From contig JAERTG010000130.1 of the NCBI GenBank assembly GCA_016845065.1, positions 1 through 64,000 of the forward strand: a DNA stretch of 64,000 nucleotides. The letters run 5' to 3'. The stretch is from Fidelibacterota bacterium. GTDB taxonomy: Bacteria > Fidelibacterota > UBA8477 > JABMPR01. Below are positions 1-8,413 of the stretch, piece after piece (the first letter of the stretch is position 1; each line of letters begins with the position of its first letter). The translations under genes were made by a program, and so were the position numbers. Under the pieces are notes generated by a model that worked only from the letters and a program-made list of their open reading frames with translations, ran no database searches and was not told the origin of the DNA.

Positions 1-2
1 CA

Positions 3-110
3 AAACATTATCGCTGGACCAAGGGTTTCAAAAACAAAAAGCATTATGACTGGCCAAAACAGATTGGTCGTTGGAAAACTAAGAAGTGGGGAAAGAAACA
101 CGCTGCCTAA
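3..110 (+). CDS. 3' end of a pilin-like/PilX-like paralogue (partial)
   Basis: Only the last 35 codons are in the window, read in frame from base 3 to the TAA at 108-110. The tail is rich in Lys, Trp, His and Arg and nearly repeats the C-terminus of the complete gene at 572-1561: both share the stretch KKHYDWPKQIGRWKTKKW. The two are therefore tandem paralogues. The upstream part lies outside the window, so no domain can be assigned directly. By analogy with its neighbour it is likely a small envelope or pilus-associated protein. An intrinsic terminator follows 38 bases after the stop. Confidence 0.7.
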   Translation, partial: KHYRWTKGFKNKKHYDWPKQIGRWKTKKWGKKHAA

Positions 111-147
111 TCTTTACTGCTTAACAACCCCCATATAGCCCCCTTAA

Positions 148-177
148 AAAGCCCTCATTTCTGTGAGGGCTTTCTTT
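148..177 (+). terminator. Intrinsic terminator after the partial pilin-like gene
   Basis: A GCCCTCA/TGAGGGC stem with a 6-base loop is followed by TTTCTTT. It ends the transcription unit of the gene cut by the left window edge. Confidence 0.85.
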
Positions 178-543
178 ATGATACACCTATAAGGAGATCT
201 ACAACACCTGTCCTGGCACTCCTCGCAATTTTGAGCACCCTGAGCGACCTCAGGCAGGCTGGAAGACATTGGGTGATACCAGCATATACTTAAAGCAATA
301 GAACACGCCCATCGATACCCCAGGAGTCTTCATCAGCGATCTATATAATTGTATATAATGAGATTAACTTAGTCATATATATCTTCATTAAATATGAGCA
401 TACAATAAATGTCCATTATATATTACACAATGGATGTATATATTTTTTAAATGTCGCAAAATAATTACTATATCTTATACTGTATGAAATATATGACTAT
501 TATAACATGTTGATAATAAACGATTAAGAGCGCTGCAATATTT
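178..543. other. AT-rich intergenic region without a convincing gene
   Basis: No open frame here has a ribosome binding site or recognisable product. The second half is strongly AT-rich with repeated TATATA-like tracts, as in promoter regions. A TGGCAC at about 215 was examined as a sigma-54 element and rejected because the spacing to GC is wrong. Confidence 0.5.
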
Positions 544-558
544 TGGCACGCCATTTGA
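544..558 (+). promoter_or_regulatory. Possible sigma-54 (-24/-12) promoter
   Basis: TGGCACGCCATTTGA matches the consensus TGGCACG-N4-TTGC at every conserved position except the last C. If real, transcription would start near 568-570, only two to four bases before the ATG at 572, so the mRNA would be essentially leaderless. Pilin genes in several phyla use sigma-54, which makes the match plausible. One mismatch in the -12 element and the tight geometry keep confidence low. Confidence 0.3.
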
Positions 559-571
559 ACATATAGTAGGC

Positions 572-1561
572 ATGTTAGTAGCCGTCCTCATGATATTCGT
601 AGTCTTTTCCTTTACCGGCGTAGCTGTGCTCAACGTAGCATATGTTTCCACCGCTTCTTCGGCTGAGACTGTAAACAATATTAAAATGCAATATGCACTT
701 GAATCTTCAGTTAATGAAACCTTATGGCGCATGAACAACGGACCAGACAGTCTGATTAATGTTGAAGCTGACGGCGTCATAACTTCCTTCGATCCAATCA
801 CAAATGTCCTAAGTGTTAACGTTGATAAATTCCAGATGGAAAGTGAAATCCTTTTAGACCTATCTGAAGATACTCACTTCGACCGAGCTTTAGCTTCTGA
901 CGAAACCATCAATACCAATGGTTATACTGTAGACGCAGATGAAGAAAACCGCTCACGTTTCTTCACCTTCCTCCCTGAGGTCGATATGGATTATTTTACT
1001 GATAATGCTGTAGCCATACACACTGAAAGTTTTCACAAATGGGATGGCGGTGGCAAGCACGAAGATGATGAAGACTTTGAAGAAGGTATTCATGTATTTA
1101 CTGGTTCTTTCCTAGAGTTTAAGAAAATGCATCTTGATAATGTAACTCTGGTTTTCACAGGACGATGGATTTGGTTCAATGAAGACAATCATATTAATGC
1201 ACCAGTACCCGTTGACAGTGCAGATGCCTTACCTGCTTTGGTTTTCACCGATGAGGATAATTATTTTGAAATAGAGGCTGAAGGTAAGAACTATGACAAG
1301 GAAGATAAGATCAATGGTGCTATCTTCACTGCTGGAACCATCGTAATGAAAAAGGGTGAACTAAGTGGACCCATCGTTGGTAAGACCATAACAATGGATG
1401 ATGGCGAAGAATATGATAACTACATAGACTTCAAAGATACCGAGCACCCAAAACATTATCGCTGGCACAAAGGTTTTAAGGGTAAGAAGCACTACGATTG
1501 GCCCAAGCAGATAGGTCGCTGGAAAACTAAGAAGTGGAAGAAAAAACACCATCACTCCTGA
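572..1561 (+). CDS. Pilin-like/PilX-like membrane protein with basic C-terminal tail
   Basis: 329 residues. The N-terminus (about residues 1-24) is a hydrophobic helix beginning MLVAVLMIFVVFSFTGVAVL, followed by a polar helix with an ALESSVNETLWRMN segment. This is the layout of minor-pilin/PilX-like proteins, although no classic prepilin peptidase site with Glu at +5 is visible. The body is acidic and beta-rich; the last 40 residues are very basic and aromatic (HYRWHKGFKGKKHYDWPKQ onward, ending KKHHHS). The ATG at 572 has no good ribosome binding site. The frame stays open upstream to 506, so the start is uncertain. It lies just before pilMNOPQ and duplicates the gene cut at the left edge. 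A pilus-associated or surface role is inferred from the N-terminus and context. Confidence 0.6.
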   Translation: MLVAVLMIFVVFSFTGVAVLNVAYVSTASSAETVNNIKMQYALESSVNETLWRMNNGPDSLINVEADGVITSFDPITNVLSVNVDKFQMESEILLDLSEDTHFDRALASDETINTNGYTVDADEENRSRFFTFLPEVDMDYFTDNAVAIHTESFHKWDGGGKHEDDEDFEEGIHVFTGSFLEFKKMHLDNVTLVFTGRWIWFNEDNHINAPVPVDSADALPALVFTDEDNYFEIEAEGKNYDKEDKINGAIFTAGTIVMKKGELSGPIVGKTITMDDGEEYDNYIDFKDTEHPKHYRWHKGFKGKKHYDWPKQIGRWKTKKWKKKHHHS

Positions 1562-1588
1562 TCCTACCCCCACCCGAACAATTACACA

Positions 1589-1617
1589 AATCCCCCACAA
1601 TTCTGGGGGATTTTTTT
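1589..1617 (+). terminator. Intrinsic terminator after the pilin-like gene
   Basis: AATCCCCCA/TGGGGGATT stem with a short loop followed by a run of seven T. It separates the pilin-like gene from the pil operon. Confidence 0.9.
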
Positions 1618-1747
1618 ATTCTCACAATCCACCGCATCAAGCCTTTTTGAATAGAAACTAGACCAAGCATTTCTATATTCATTGGATCTATGTCATGCGA
1701 GATGGAATACAAATTACTTATAAAATAAAACCAAGCATTTAGGGATC

Positions 1748-2791
1748 GTGGCTAGAGGTAAAAAAATAAGAATCGGTGTCGATATTGGGACCAATGCCAT
1801 TAAGGTAGCTGCCTACTATACAAAAAAAGGTAGCCGCAAGCATGCTAAACTTCTGAAGTACGATTATCTCGAGGAAGATGTAGTCAAGGATGTTCGTGAG
1901 ATAAACGAGACTCATATCATGAATGGCATCAAAACGCTCCTAACTGAACTGCCCTATAAACGAGCAGATATAAACGTAGGTCTGAGTGCTAAATACCAAA
2001 ACCTGTTTTTTCTTCAACTACCACAAATTGCCACCCACGAATTGAAACAGGCCTTGTTCTGGGAGCTCGCCCCCCTTTTGGCCGATCCAGCAGATGATTA
2101 CGATTATGACTTTACCCTTCTACCTCAGTCTCAAAAGAAAAAATTAAATATCCTTCTCGCGGTTATTAAGACAAATCGAATTGAATGGCTAACAAAGGTT
2201 TTCAAATCTCTCTCTACTAATGCAAAGGTTTTGGAGACCAGCACCCTGCCAACAGTCCAACTGTTTCATCGCATGAATCCGAAAATCTCAGAAGCAGTTG
2301 GTATTCTGCAGCTAGGTGGAAGTAATTCTCACTACACCATTATTGATTCTGCTCAGCACCCTGAGTTCCTCTATCTTCCCTTTGGTGGCAATAACTTGAA
2401 TACGATCATTGCCAAGTCAGCTGATATACCATTTATCGAAGTAGAATATTTACGCAGGGGGGTTCTGGAAGTCAGCTCAAATGACGAACCAATTACCGCG
2501 CTTTACATGGAAAACAAGATTGTAGGGCAAAAACTCAAAGAATTGTCCATGACCATCCGAAAGCTGAATTTTCGACATTTCTATAATACGGGACAAAAAG
2601 TTGAGAAACTCTATGTCACAGGTGGCCTGCTGAATGATTCTTTCATCAAGTCTTTTTTCACCCTATCTGAGGAAATAATGGAAGTCCCAGCAGAGATCTG
2701 GGATCCCATTCTGGATTATTATCCAGATGTCGAGGTTTCTACGGGAAATCAGTATCAATTCTCCACAGCTATTGGACTTGCATTGAGATAG
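1748..2791 (+). CDS. pilM: Type IV pilus assembly ATPase-fold protein PilM
   Basis: 347 residues with an FtsA/actin-like fold. The phosphate-1 motif IGVDIGTNAIKVAAY is at residues 8-22, a phosphate-2-like LQLGGSNSHYTIID lies near 190-203 and an adenosine-type VTGGLLND near 295. PilM is a cytoplasmic platform that binds the N-terminus of PilN and links the inner-membrane alignment complex to the pilus motor. The start is GTG with an AGGGA box just upstream; no ATG fits the family N-terminus. It is the first gene of a tightly packed block: pilN begins one base after its stop. Length and gene order match the family, so the call is firm even though sequence similarity cannot be measured here. Confidence 0.88.
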   Translation: MARGKKIRIGVDIGTNAIKVAAYYTKKGSRKHAKLLKYDYLEEDVVKDVREINETHIMNGIKTLLTELPYKRADINVGLSAKYQNLFFLQLPQIATHELKQALFWELAPLLADPADDYDYDFTLLPQSQKKKLNILLAVIKTNRIEWLTKVFKSLSTNAKVLETSTLPTVQLFHRMNPKISEAVGILQLGGSNSHYTIIDSAQHPEFLYLPFGGNNLNTIIAKSADIPFIEVEYLRRGVLEVSSNDEPITALYMENKIVGQKLKELSMTIRKLNFRHFYNTGQKVEKLYVTGGLLNDSFIKSFFTLSEEIMEVPAEIWDPILDYYPDVEVSTGNQYQFSTAIGLALR

Positions 2792-2792
2792 C

Positions 2793-3395
2793 ATGGAATA
2801 TCAACTAAATTTTCTTAGCTCCACAGCAGATGAACGCGTTAAGCGACATCTCAAGCGATTTAGCTTTCTACTTTACATCATCATTTTTGGGGCGACTATC
2901 TTTATTTTGGTGAGAACGCATGAAAGCCAGGCATATATGGCTCAGGTGTTTGAGGGGTTGAATTCTGATATTGAGGGAAAAATCTCCAGTGTAGAACCGC
3001 GCATGTTATTCCTCGAACGTAAAATTGGGGTCCGAAACCGGCTCAGAAAAGAATCTGATATCTTCCTTCAGCCCAGAACACGACCCGCTGTGTGGCGTAA
3101 GATCTTGATTGATATAACCAAAGCCCTCCCACCGGATCTTGTCATCACAAAAATTTTCTCGCGGGCTGAGACAAAATCCAACAAAAAGAATAGTGGACCA
3201 AATCTAACCATTGAAGGCTACACCTACATCGAGGGCGGAAACAGGGATATTCTTTCTGTAGACAATTTCCGTAGTAATCTCCTTTTCAGCCTACCGCTCT
3301 CAACACTGTATTCGGATATTAAGGTTGAGAATAATAGAATTTATAAAGAAGAAGATCGGTTAAAATTGGTATTCTCCCTGGGATTGTACGAATGA
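2793..3395 (+). CDS. pilN: Type IV pilus inner-membrane protein PilN
   Basis: 200 residues. The N-terminus MEYQLNFLSS resembles the short PilN motif that docks onto PilM (typically INLLP). One membrane helix spans about residues 24-42, followed by a periplasmic coiled coil (about 50-90) and a ferredoxin-like domain. In known systems PilN pairs with PilO to form the periplasmic scaffold between PilM and the PilP-secretin complex. It starts one base after pilM and its stop overlaps the pilO start (ATGA), suggesting translational coupling. Sequence divergence from characterised PilN is evident, so the assignment leans on topology and gene order. Confidence 0.82.
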   Translation: MEYQLNFLSSTADERVKRHLKRFSFLLYIIIFGATIFILVRTHESQAYMAQVFEGLNSDIEGKISSVEPRMLFLERKIGVRNRLRKESDIFLQPRTRPAVWRKILIDITKALPPDLVITKIFSRAETKSNKKNSGPNLTIEGYTYIEGGNRDILSVDNFRSNLLFSLPLSTLYSDIKVENNRIYKEEDRLKLVFSLGLYE

Positions 3396-3970
3396 AAAAG
3401 CAATTCCAATTCTGGCTTGAAGCAATTCAGATGAAATGGCTGGTCACTGCCATAGTCATCTATTTCGCCATTACAGGATCTTCATTGCAGGTACTTATTC
3501 TACCTGAATCTCAACGTTACGACGAGGCCGTGCTGAGGCAAAACCAGCTGGCTGAGACCTATATCGACCTGGTGAGTCTTGATATCGAAATGGCCATCGA
3601 GAACCTGAATACCCAGCTGGCTGTTCTCGACTCCCTTGAAGCGATCTTCACCTCACGATTGCTGGGGAGTACCCGCGTTAATGCTATTTTTCCAGTTTTG
3701 GATAGGTTCTGTACGGAGTCTTTGCTCAAGGTAGTGACATTAGAACCAATGAACAAATTCAACAATGTTGGCAAAAAGTATCAAGCACATCTGATTCGTC
3801 TCAGTATGATCGGTCGTTTTGGTGATTTCCTGAAATTTATGGAGATGATCGAGAGACACAAGGAATGGATTCTTATTGATGAAATGGGCGTGAAGCCCCT
3901 GGAGCGCAACGACTATGCCCGATATGATTTAACACTTTCAGTACTGGTTGCCAAGGATGGTAAGAAGTGA
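3392..3970 (+). CDS. pilO: Type IV pilus protein PilO-like
   Basis: 192 residues. A single membrane helix near residues 15-33 is followed by a coiled coil (about 45-80) and a small alpha/beta domain, the standard PilO topology. PilO heterodimerises with PilN in the periplasm and contacts PilP. Its ATG overlaps the pilN stop by four bases, and its own stop overlaps the GTG start of the next gene. The sequence itself is weakly diagnostic, so confidence comes mainly from position three in a pilM-N-O-P-Q order and from matching size and topology. Confidence 0.8.
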   Translation: MKKQFQFWLEAIQMKWLVTAIVIYFAITGSSLQVLILPESQRYDEAVLRQNQLAETYIDLVSLDIEMAIENLNTQLAVLDSLEAIFTSRLLGSTRVNAIFPVLDRFCTESLLKVVTLEPMNKFNNVGKKYQAHLIRLSMIGRFGDFLKFMEMIERHKEWILIDEMGVKPLERNDYARYDLTLSVLVAKDGKK

Positions 3971-4527
3971 AAAATAAAAATACCACCCTCCTGATCGGAC
4001 TTCTAGTCGTTATTATTGTCGCCACTGGCGGTCTCTTCTTTACAGGAACATTCGATAAAATTTTCTCCGCAGAAGTTTCCGGGAAAGTTGGTAATACCCT
4101 TGCATTGGACCTGGAAACACTACAAAACACCATACGAACCGTGTCTTCACCTACCATCGACAACCTTGCGTTCGTAGAAGCCATAGACACGCTGAGTTTA
4201 AAAGCAGATCTGAAGAAGATGCGCAACCCCTTTGTTCGAGTATATGTGGCACCCCCACCAAAACCGAAGTCTGATAAGCCAGATTCTAAATCCTCTAAAA
4301 AGAAGACCACCAAGAAACCAGTTAAGCGTAAAAAACGAATTGTACGACCCAAAATTACGATCAATGGTATTATCTGGGATCGATCAGCTCCTTACGCTAT
4401 TTTAAACAATGATATTTATGGTGAAGGTGATCAGATACAGGGTTACACAGTGCAAACCATCCAGGACACAATGATCGTACTAGGAAATAGTGATGATATA
4501 TTTTCCATTGTTATCGAGAGAGAGTGA
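3967..4527 (+). CDS. PilP-like pilus protein with Lys/Pro linker
   Basis: 186 residues from a GTG that overlaps the pilO stop (GTGA). A membrane helix lies at about residues 7-27. A low-complexity linker rich in Pro, Lys and Ser (about 95-125, PPPKPKSDKPDSKSSKKKTT) precedes a small beta domain (about 128-186). This matches the plan of PilP, which bridges PilN/PilO to the secretin, except that PilP is usually a lipoprotein whereas this protein keeps a transmembrane anchor and lacks a lipobox cysteine. It sits between pilO and the secretin, where pilP is expected. A GspC-like clamp is the alternative reading. Confidence 0.72.
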   Translation: MKNKNTTLLIGLLVVIIVATGGLFFTGTFDKIFSAEVSGKVGNTLALDLETLQNTIRTVSSPTIDNLAFVEAIDTLSLKADLKKMRNPFVRVYVAPPPKPKSDKPDSKSSKKKTTKKPVKRKKRIVRPKITINGIIWDRSAPYAILNNDIYGEGDQIQGYTVQTIQDTMIVLGNSDDIFSIVIERE

Positions 4528-4528
4528 T

Positions 4529-5839
4529 ATGAGATCAAGCAATAACTTCAATCTATTAGTCCGCTCCATATTAATCTTTATGATCGTATTAATGCCTCTG
4601 TCGGCATTTGCCCAGGCTAGTGGTGATAAAATCTCCATCTCAGTGAAGGAAGTAAAACTAGAGAATGTTCTTCGTATCCTCAGTGAGAAAAGCGGCATGA
4701 TTTTTATCTCTGATCCTGAAATACGAACCAATAAAATCACATTGGACCTCAAGGATATAGCCCCGCTCGAAGCACTTTCAATCATGACTGAATTATATGA
4801 CTTAGGGTTTCAGCAACTGGGCACGTCAGGAAAATATCTTGTCACAAATAAAGCTGACATCGCCATCCCTACTCGAACAGAGTCATACTCCTGCCAGTTT
4901 TCTGAGTCCAAAGATCTGGCCACAGCGCTGGCTCCCTTTGTAACCCCGGAGATTGGTCAGGTATACGGTGATGTAAGAACAAATACTGTGATTATCCAGG
5001 ATACCCCAGGTCAGGTCGCTGAGCTGATCAAGCTCATGGAGTCTCTGGATACCCATACGGATCAGGTTCACATCAAAAGTGCCATCGTTGAGGTGTCTAT
5101 CACCAATGACCACAATAGAGGGGTCCAATGGTTTACCAATCAGGAAGCTGATAATGGGGACGTAAGAAGTGTCTTTGAGACGAACTTTGGATTTCGCGAT
5201 TTATTTACCGAGCCTCTAATAGAGCCTACCCCTGCCGCTATTTCTGGTGGTTTTGGATTAGGCATTATTGCCGCTGATATTGATGTTGTACTGGGTCTGC
5301 TCTCATCCTCGAATGATTTAAATCTTCTTTCTACTCCCCACCTTATGGTGCTTGATAATAAACAGGCTGAGATAGAAGTTGGAGACCAGATTCCTTATCC
5401 CAAGCTGAACGAATTTGGAATGACTTCATATGAATTCAAAAATGCAACGGTCAAGCTTTCCATTTTTGTCCATGTCAATAATGATTCAACAGTTACTATT
5501 AGACTTGCACCTCAAGCCAATTTCCAACAAGGTCTAACACCTGATGGAATTCCCATCATATCTACGAGACGCGCTGCTACAGAGGTCATTGTAAAAAATG
5601 GTCAGACTGTCGTCCTGGGAGGTCTCATGCAAGAATCTGATGTGGTCACCATATCAAAGGTTCCCATTCTTGGGTCAATACCTCTCATTGGAGAATTGTT
5701 TAAATCCACGCAAATAAATAAGAAAAAAACCGAACTATTGGTTATGATCACACCTCAGATTGTAGATGTTTATAAGAATGGGATCAAAAGAAGAGATCTT
5801 GAAAAAATTCCCAAGGAGTTTATTCGATCGATCAAATAA
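4529..5839 (+). CDS. pilQ: Type IV pilus secretin PilQ
   Basis: 436 residues, outer-membrane ring through which the pilus exits. A signal peptide ends near AFAQA (about residue 31). A secretin/TonB short N-terminal domain covers about 40-105, an N1-type domain about 115-180, and the secretin domain the C-terminal half, with LLSTPHLMVLDNKQAEIEVG and the signature VPILGSIPLIGELFKS. It is short for PilQ because the N-terminal AMIN domains are absent, so peptidoglycan binding must come from elsewhere. An upstream in-frame ATG at 4490 lies inside the previous gene; the ATG at 4529, preceded by GAGAGAG and giving a clean signal peptide, is preferred. It is the last gene of the pil block. Confidence 0.88.
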   Translation: MRSSNNFNLLVRSILIFMIVLMPLSAFAQASGDKISISVKEVKLENVLRILSEKSGMIFISDPEIRTNKITLDLKDIAPLEALSIMTELYDLGFQQLGTSGKYLVTNKADIAIPTRTESYSCQFSESKDLATALAPFVTPEIGQVYGDVRTNTVIIQDTPGQVAELIKLMESLDTHTDQVHIKSAIVEVSITNDHNRGVQWFTNQEADNGDVRSVFETNFGFRDLFTEPLIEPTPAAISGGFGLGIIAADIDVVLGLLSSSNDLNLLSTPHLMVLDNKQAEIEVGDQIPYPKLNEFGMTSYEFKNATVKLSIFVHVNNDSTVTIRLAPQANFQQGLTPDGIPIISTRRAATEVIVKNGQTVVLGGLMQESDVVTISKVPILGSIPLIGELFKSTQINKKKTELLVMITPQIVDVYKNGIKRRDLEKIPKEFIRSIK

Positions 5840-5921
5840 ATCAGGGTCGTCTAAATTTTGAAACCATTGTAGCTGACATTCTTCGATCAAAATTCCCCAA
5901 CATTTATTAGTCTAGGTAACC

Positions 5922-7166
5922 ATGACGGCACACCTGGCAGGCAAATTCCCACTCTTTATTAATCGTAACATATCATACTTATGGCTAGGACAGCTCGTTT
6001 CCCAGGCCGGCGATTCTATTACTCATATGGCTGTAATCTGGTTAATGCTTGATCTTACTGGATCACCATCCCTCACTGGGTTCATTGCCTTCGCTGCCAC
6101 TGCACCAGCACTCCTTTTCGGATTATTTTCAGGAGTTCTCGCTGATCACTACAGACGTCGAACACTTATGCTAATCAGTGATCTCGCTCGCTTTTTTCTC
6201 ATCCTGCTTATCCCTGTCCTCTACTCATTGGATATACTGAGCCCCATGCTCCTGGCTCTCACAGTTTTTGCTTCTGCTTCATTTGGAACCCTTTTCAACC
6301 CAGCCCGTGATGCCATTATTCCAGAACTGGTTCAAGAATCACAGCTACTTAAAATCAACGCCCTAATCCAATCAACCGGCTATCTTGCATACTTTGTGGG
6401 GTTATTTGGTGCAGGAATGCTACTCTCAGTTTTGGGATTGACTAATCTCTTTTTTCTGGATGCCGGGACGTTTCTGGTTTCGTTTTTTATGATCATGATG
6501 ATCTCTTATCAACGAGGTGAAAAACGAGCAGCGACCTATGAGAGCAGGCACCTGGCAGAACTAAAAAAAGGTTTACGGTATGTCATGTATGAGGACCGCC
6601 GACTGTTCTGGATCATTCTGATTACAGCATTGAATAACCTCTTTATTATGGGACCTGCTGTAGTAGGAACCCCATTACTTATCAAGGAAGTCTGGGATGG
6701 CAGCGGTAAGGATTTCGCTTTCATTGAATCCAGTTATGGGATTGGTATGCTCATTGCCACATTCTTTGTATACCGTTTTGCAAGCAAATACAAAAAAGGC
6801 ACCTGGCTCATGCTGGGTCTGATTTATGATGGGATTACATTTATCCCCCTTTACTGGGTAGGTAGTTTTGGTTTAGATCCCTTCTGGTTGACTCTATCCA
6901 TCATATTTATTCATTCTCTGGGCATCCCCTTCATACAGGTTACCAGAACCACACTGGTTCATTCCATCGTCCCTGGTAATATGCAGGGGCGCGTATTTTC
7001 CATGATTAACCTGGCTGTAATTGGTGTAATGTCTATTTCTGTCGCCCTGACAGGGGTTATCGCTGAATGGATATCGCCTCGAACTATCTTCCTGATTATT
7101 GGGATTGGAGCTGCCTTAAGTGGTCTCATGGGATTGTCAATGAAAACCATACGAGATGCCGACTAA
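5922..7166 (+). CDS. Major facilitator superfamily exporter (MFS_3/EntS-like)
   Basis: 414 residues with about twelve hydrophobic segments. The loop motif GVLADHYRRRTLM (about residues 67-79) is the MFS motif A between helices 2 and 3, and the N-terminus with FINRNISYLWLGQLVSQAGD is typical of the EntS/MFS_3 group of proton-coupled exporters. The substrate cannot be read from sequence; siderophores, macrolides or other amphiphiles are handled by relatives. Its stop overlaps the start of the NUDIX gene (TAATG), so the two are probably cotranscribed, though no shared function is obvious. The segment between pilQ and this gene shows no terminator. Confidence 0.85.
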   Translation: MTAHLAGKFPLFINRNISYLWLGQLVSQAGDSITHMAVIWLMLDLTGSPSLTGFIAFAATAPALLFGLFSGVLADHYRRRTLMLISDLARFFLILLIPVLYSLDILSPMLLALTVFASASFGTLFNPARDAIIPELVQESQLLKINALIQSTGYLAYFVGLFGAGMLLSVLGLTNLFFLDAGTFLVSFFMIMMISYQRGEKRAATYESRHLAELKKGLRYVMYEDRRLFWIILITALNNLFIMGPAVVGTPLLIKEVWDGSGKDFAFIESSYGIGMLIATFFVYRFASKYKKGTWLMLGLIYDGITFIPLYWVGSFGLDPFWLTLSIIFIHSLGIPFIQVTRTTLVHSIVPGNMQGRVFSMINLAVIGVMSISVALTGVIAEWISPRTIFLIIGIGAALSGLMGLSMKTIRDAD

Positions 7167-7774
7167 TGGATCACTTTATCCAGGACCTCAGGGCACTTCT
7201 CGAACAGCCACTCCCAGGATGGAAGGCTCAAAAACATCTTATGCCAGAAGGGCGAGAATTAGAAGCACTTGGAGATAACCTGCACCCTGCTGCAGTGTTA
7301 ATCTCCCTCTTCCCTCAGGATGGTGAATGGGTATTCCCCCTCATACGAAGGACACTGGATGGATTTGCCCATAGCGGACAAATAGCGCTGCCAGGTGGCC
7401 GTAGAGACGGTACTGAAAGCGATGTTGAGACTGCATTGAGGGAAGCTCATGAAGAAGTAAATATTGTACCAGAAAAGGTTGAAGTGATCGGGATGACAAG
7501 TGTCTTGCCAATCCCTGTGAGCAATCATATTGTTCAACCAGTTGTTGGATATACCCGTGACAAACCCACTCTCATCCCAGAAACAAAAGAAGTTGCTGAA
7601 ATTTTTACAGTATCAATAAAAACCCTATGCATGCGGGATATTCAATACGAAACGCGGCATTATAAAAATAGAGACTGGGAAATTCCCTTCTTTGAAATAG
7701 ATGGGCACAAAGTTTGGGGAGCAACTGCGATGATACTTAGCGAGTTTAGATCGCTGGTTTCTAAACTGGTCTGA
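7166..7774 (+). CDS. NUDIX hydrolase, CoA pyrophosphatase (NudL) type
   Basis: 202 residues. The Nudix box is at residues 78-100, beginning GRRDGTESDVETALREAHEE, with all catalytic Glu/Arg positions; the Gly near the end of the consensus is Asn99. Just before it, LIRRTLDGFAHSGQIALPGG is the UPF0035-type motif typical of CoA/acyl-CoA diphosphatases (NudL/YeaB), which cleave CoA to 4'-phosphopantetheine and 3',5'-ADP. The ATG at 7166 overlaps the MFS stop; a longer in-frame extension from 7067 lies inside the MFS gene and is rejected. The gene abuts the convergent HD-domain gene with zero spacing and no visible terminator. Confidence 0.85.
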   Translation: MDHFIQDLRALLEQPLPGWKAQKHLMPEGRELEALGDNLHPAAVLISLFPQDGEWVFPLIRRTLDGFAHSGQIALPGGRRDGTESDVETALREAHEEVNIVPEKVEVIGMTSVLPIPVSNHIVQPVVGYTRDKPTLIPETKEVAEIFTVSIKTLCMRDIQYETRHYKNRDWEIPFFEIDGHKVWGATAMILSEFRSLVSKLV

Positions 7775-8350
7775 TTATTCTGGATTAACCCCTGCCAGAC
7801 CTACGGACTCAGCCACACCGGTCAATGCATCAATCACAAATTGAAAGTGTTCATTCTCATCAAGCTCAAGTTCCAGCATACCCTGAATAATATCATCCCG
7901 GTTAACGCTGGCAGCGAAAGCCTTTTGCTTCAATTTTTTCCTAATGGATTTTGGTGCAACTTCTCTAACCGCTTTGCTTGGACGTACATAGGTCACCGCA
8001 AATACGAACCCCACCAACTCATCTACAGCAAAAAGCGACTTGGCCATTAAGGTTTGGCGTTCTACACCTGTGTATTCAGCATGTCCCATGATAGCATCGA
8101 GAATCTCCTGGGGATATCCTAATCCTCTAAGGATCTCTACACCCTTGTACGGATGTTCCTCTGCAGTAGGATACTTTTCATAATCGAAATCATGTAGCAA
8201 ACCAGTGATACCCCATACCTCGGGATCACCACCATATTTACCTGCCATGGCGCGCATGGCAGCTTCTACTCCCAGGGCATGTTTCCTCAATGATTCGCTA
8301 ACTGTGTATTCGCAGAGTAATTCCCAAGCTGCATGACGATCTAGCACCAT
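7775..8350 (-). CDS. HD-domain hydrolase
   Basis: 191 residues. HD superfamily metal ligands are visible as His24, His53-Asp54 (GLLHDFDYEKYP), His66, His90 and Asp110. The arrangement, with HPYKGVEIL and GHAEYTG, matches small stand-alone HD proteins, often annotated as HDIG-domain proteins, that are presumed phosphohydrolases of nucleotides or related phosphoesters. No substrate can be named. The start ATG has a strong GGAGGG site. It is the last gene of the leftward run that includes mutS. Its stop codon is directly adjacent to the stop of the convergent NUDIX gene. Confidence 0.82.
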   Translation of the reverse strand: MVLDRHAAWELLCEYTVSESLRKHALGVEAAMRAMAGKYGGDPEVWGITGLLHDFDYEKYPTAEEHPYKGVEILRGLGYPQEILDAIMGHAEYTGVERQTLMAKSLFAVDELVGFVFAVTYVRPSKAVREVAPKSIRKKLKQKAFAASVNRDDIIQGMLELELDENEHFQFVIDALTGVAESVGLAGVNPE

Positions 8351-8413
8351 TATAGCCCTCCCAAATAATTTTGTATCGAATGTATTATAAAACAGGATAG
8401 ACCAAGCTATCCA

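Noticed and set aside
213-232. CTGGCACTCCTCGCA as a sigma-54 promoter
   Set aside because: The GG-GC distance is two bases too short for a -24/-12 element.
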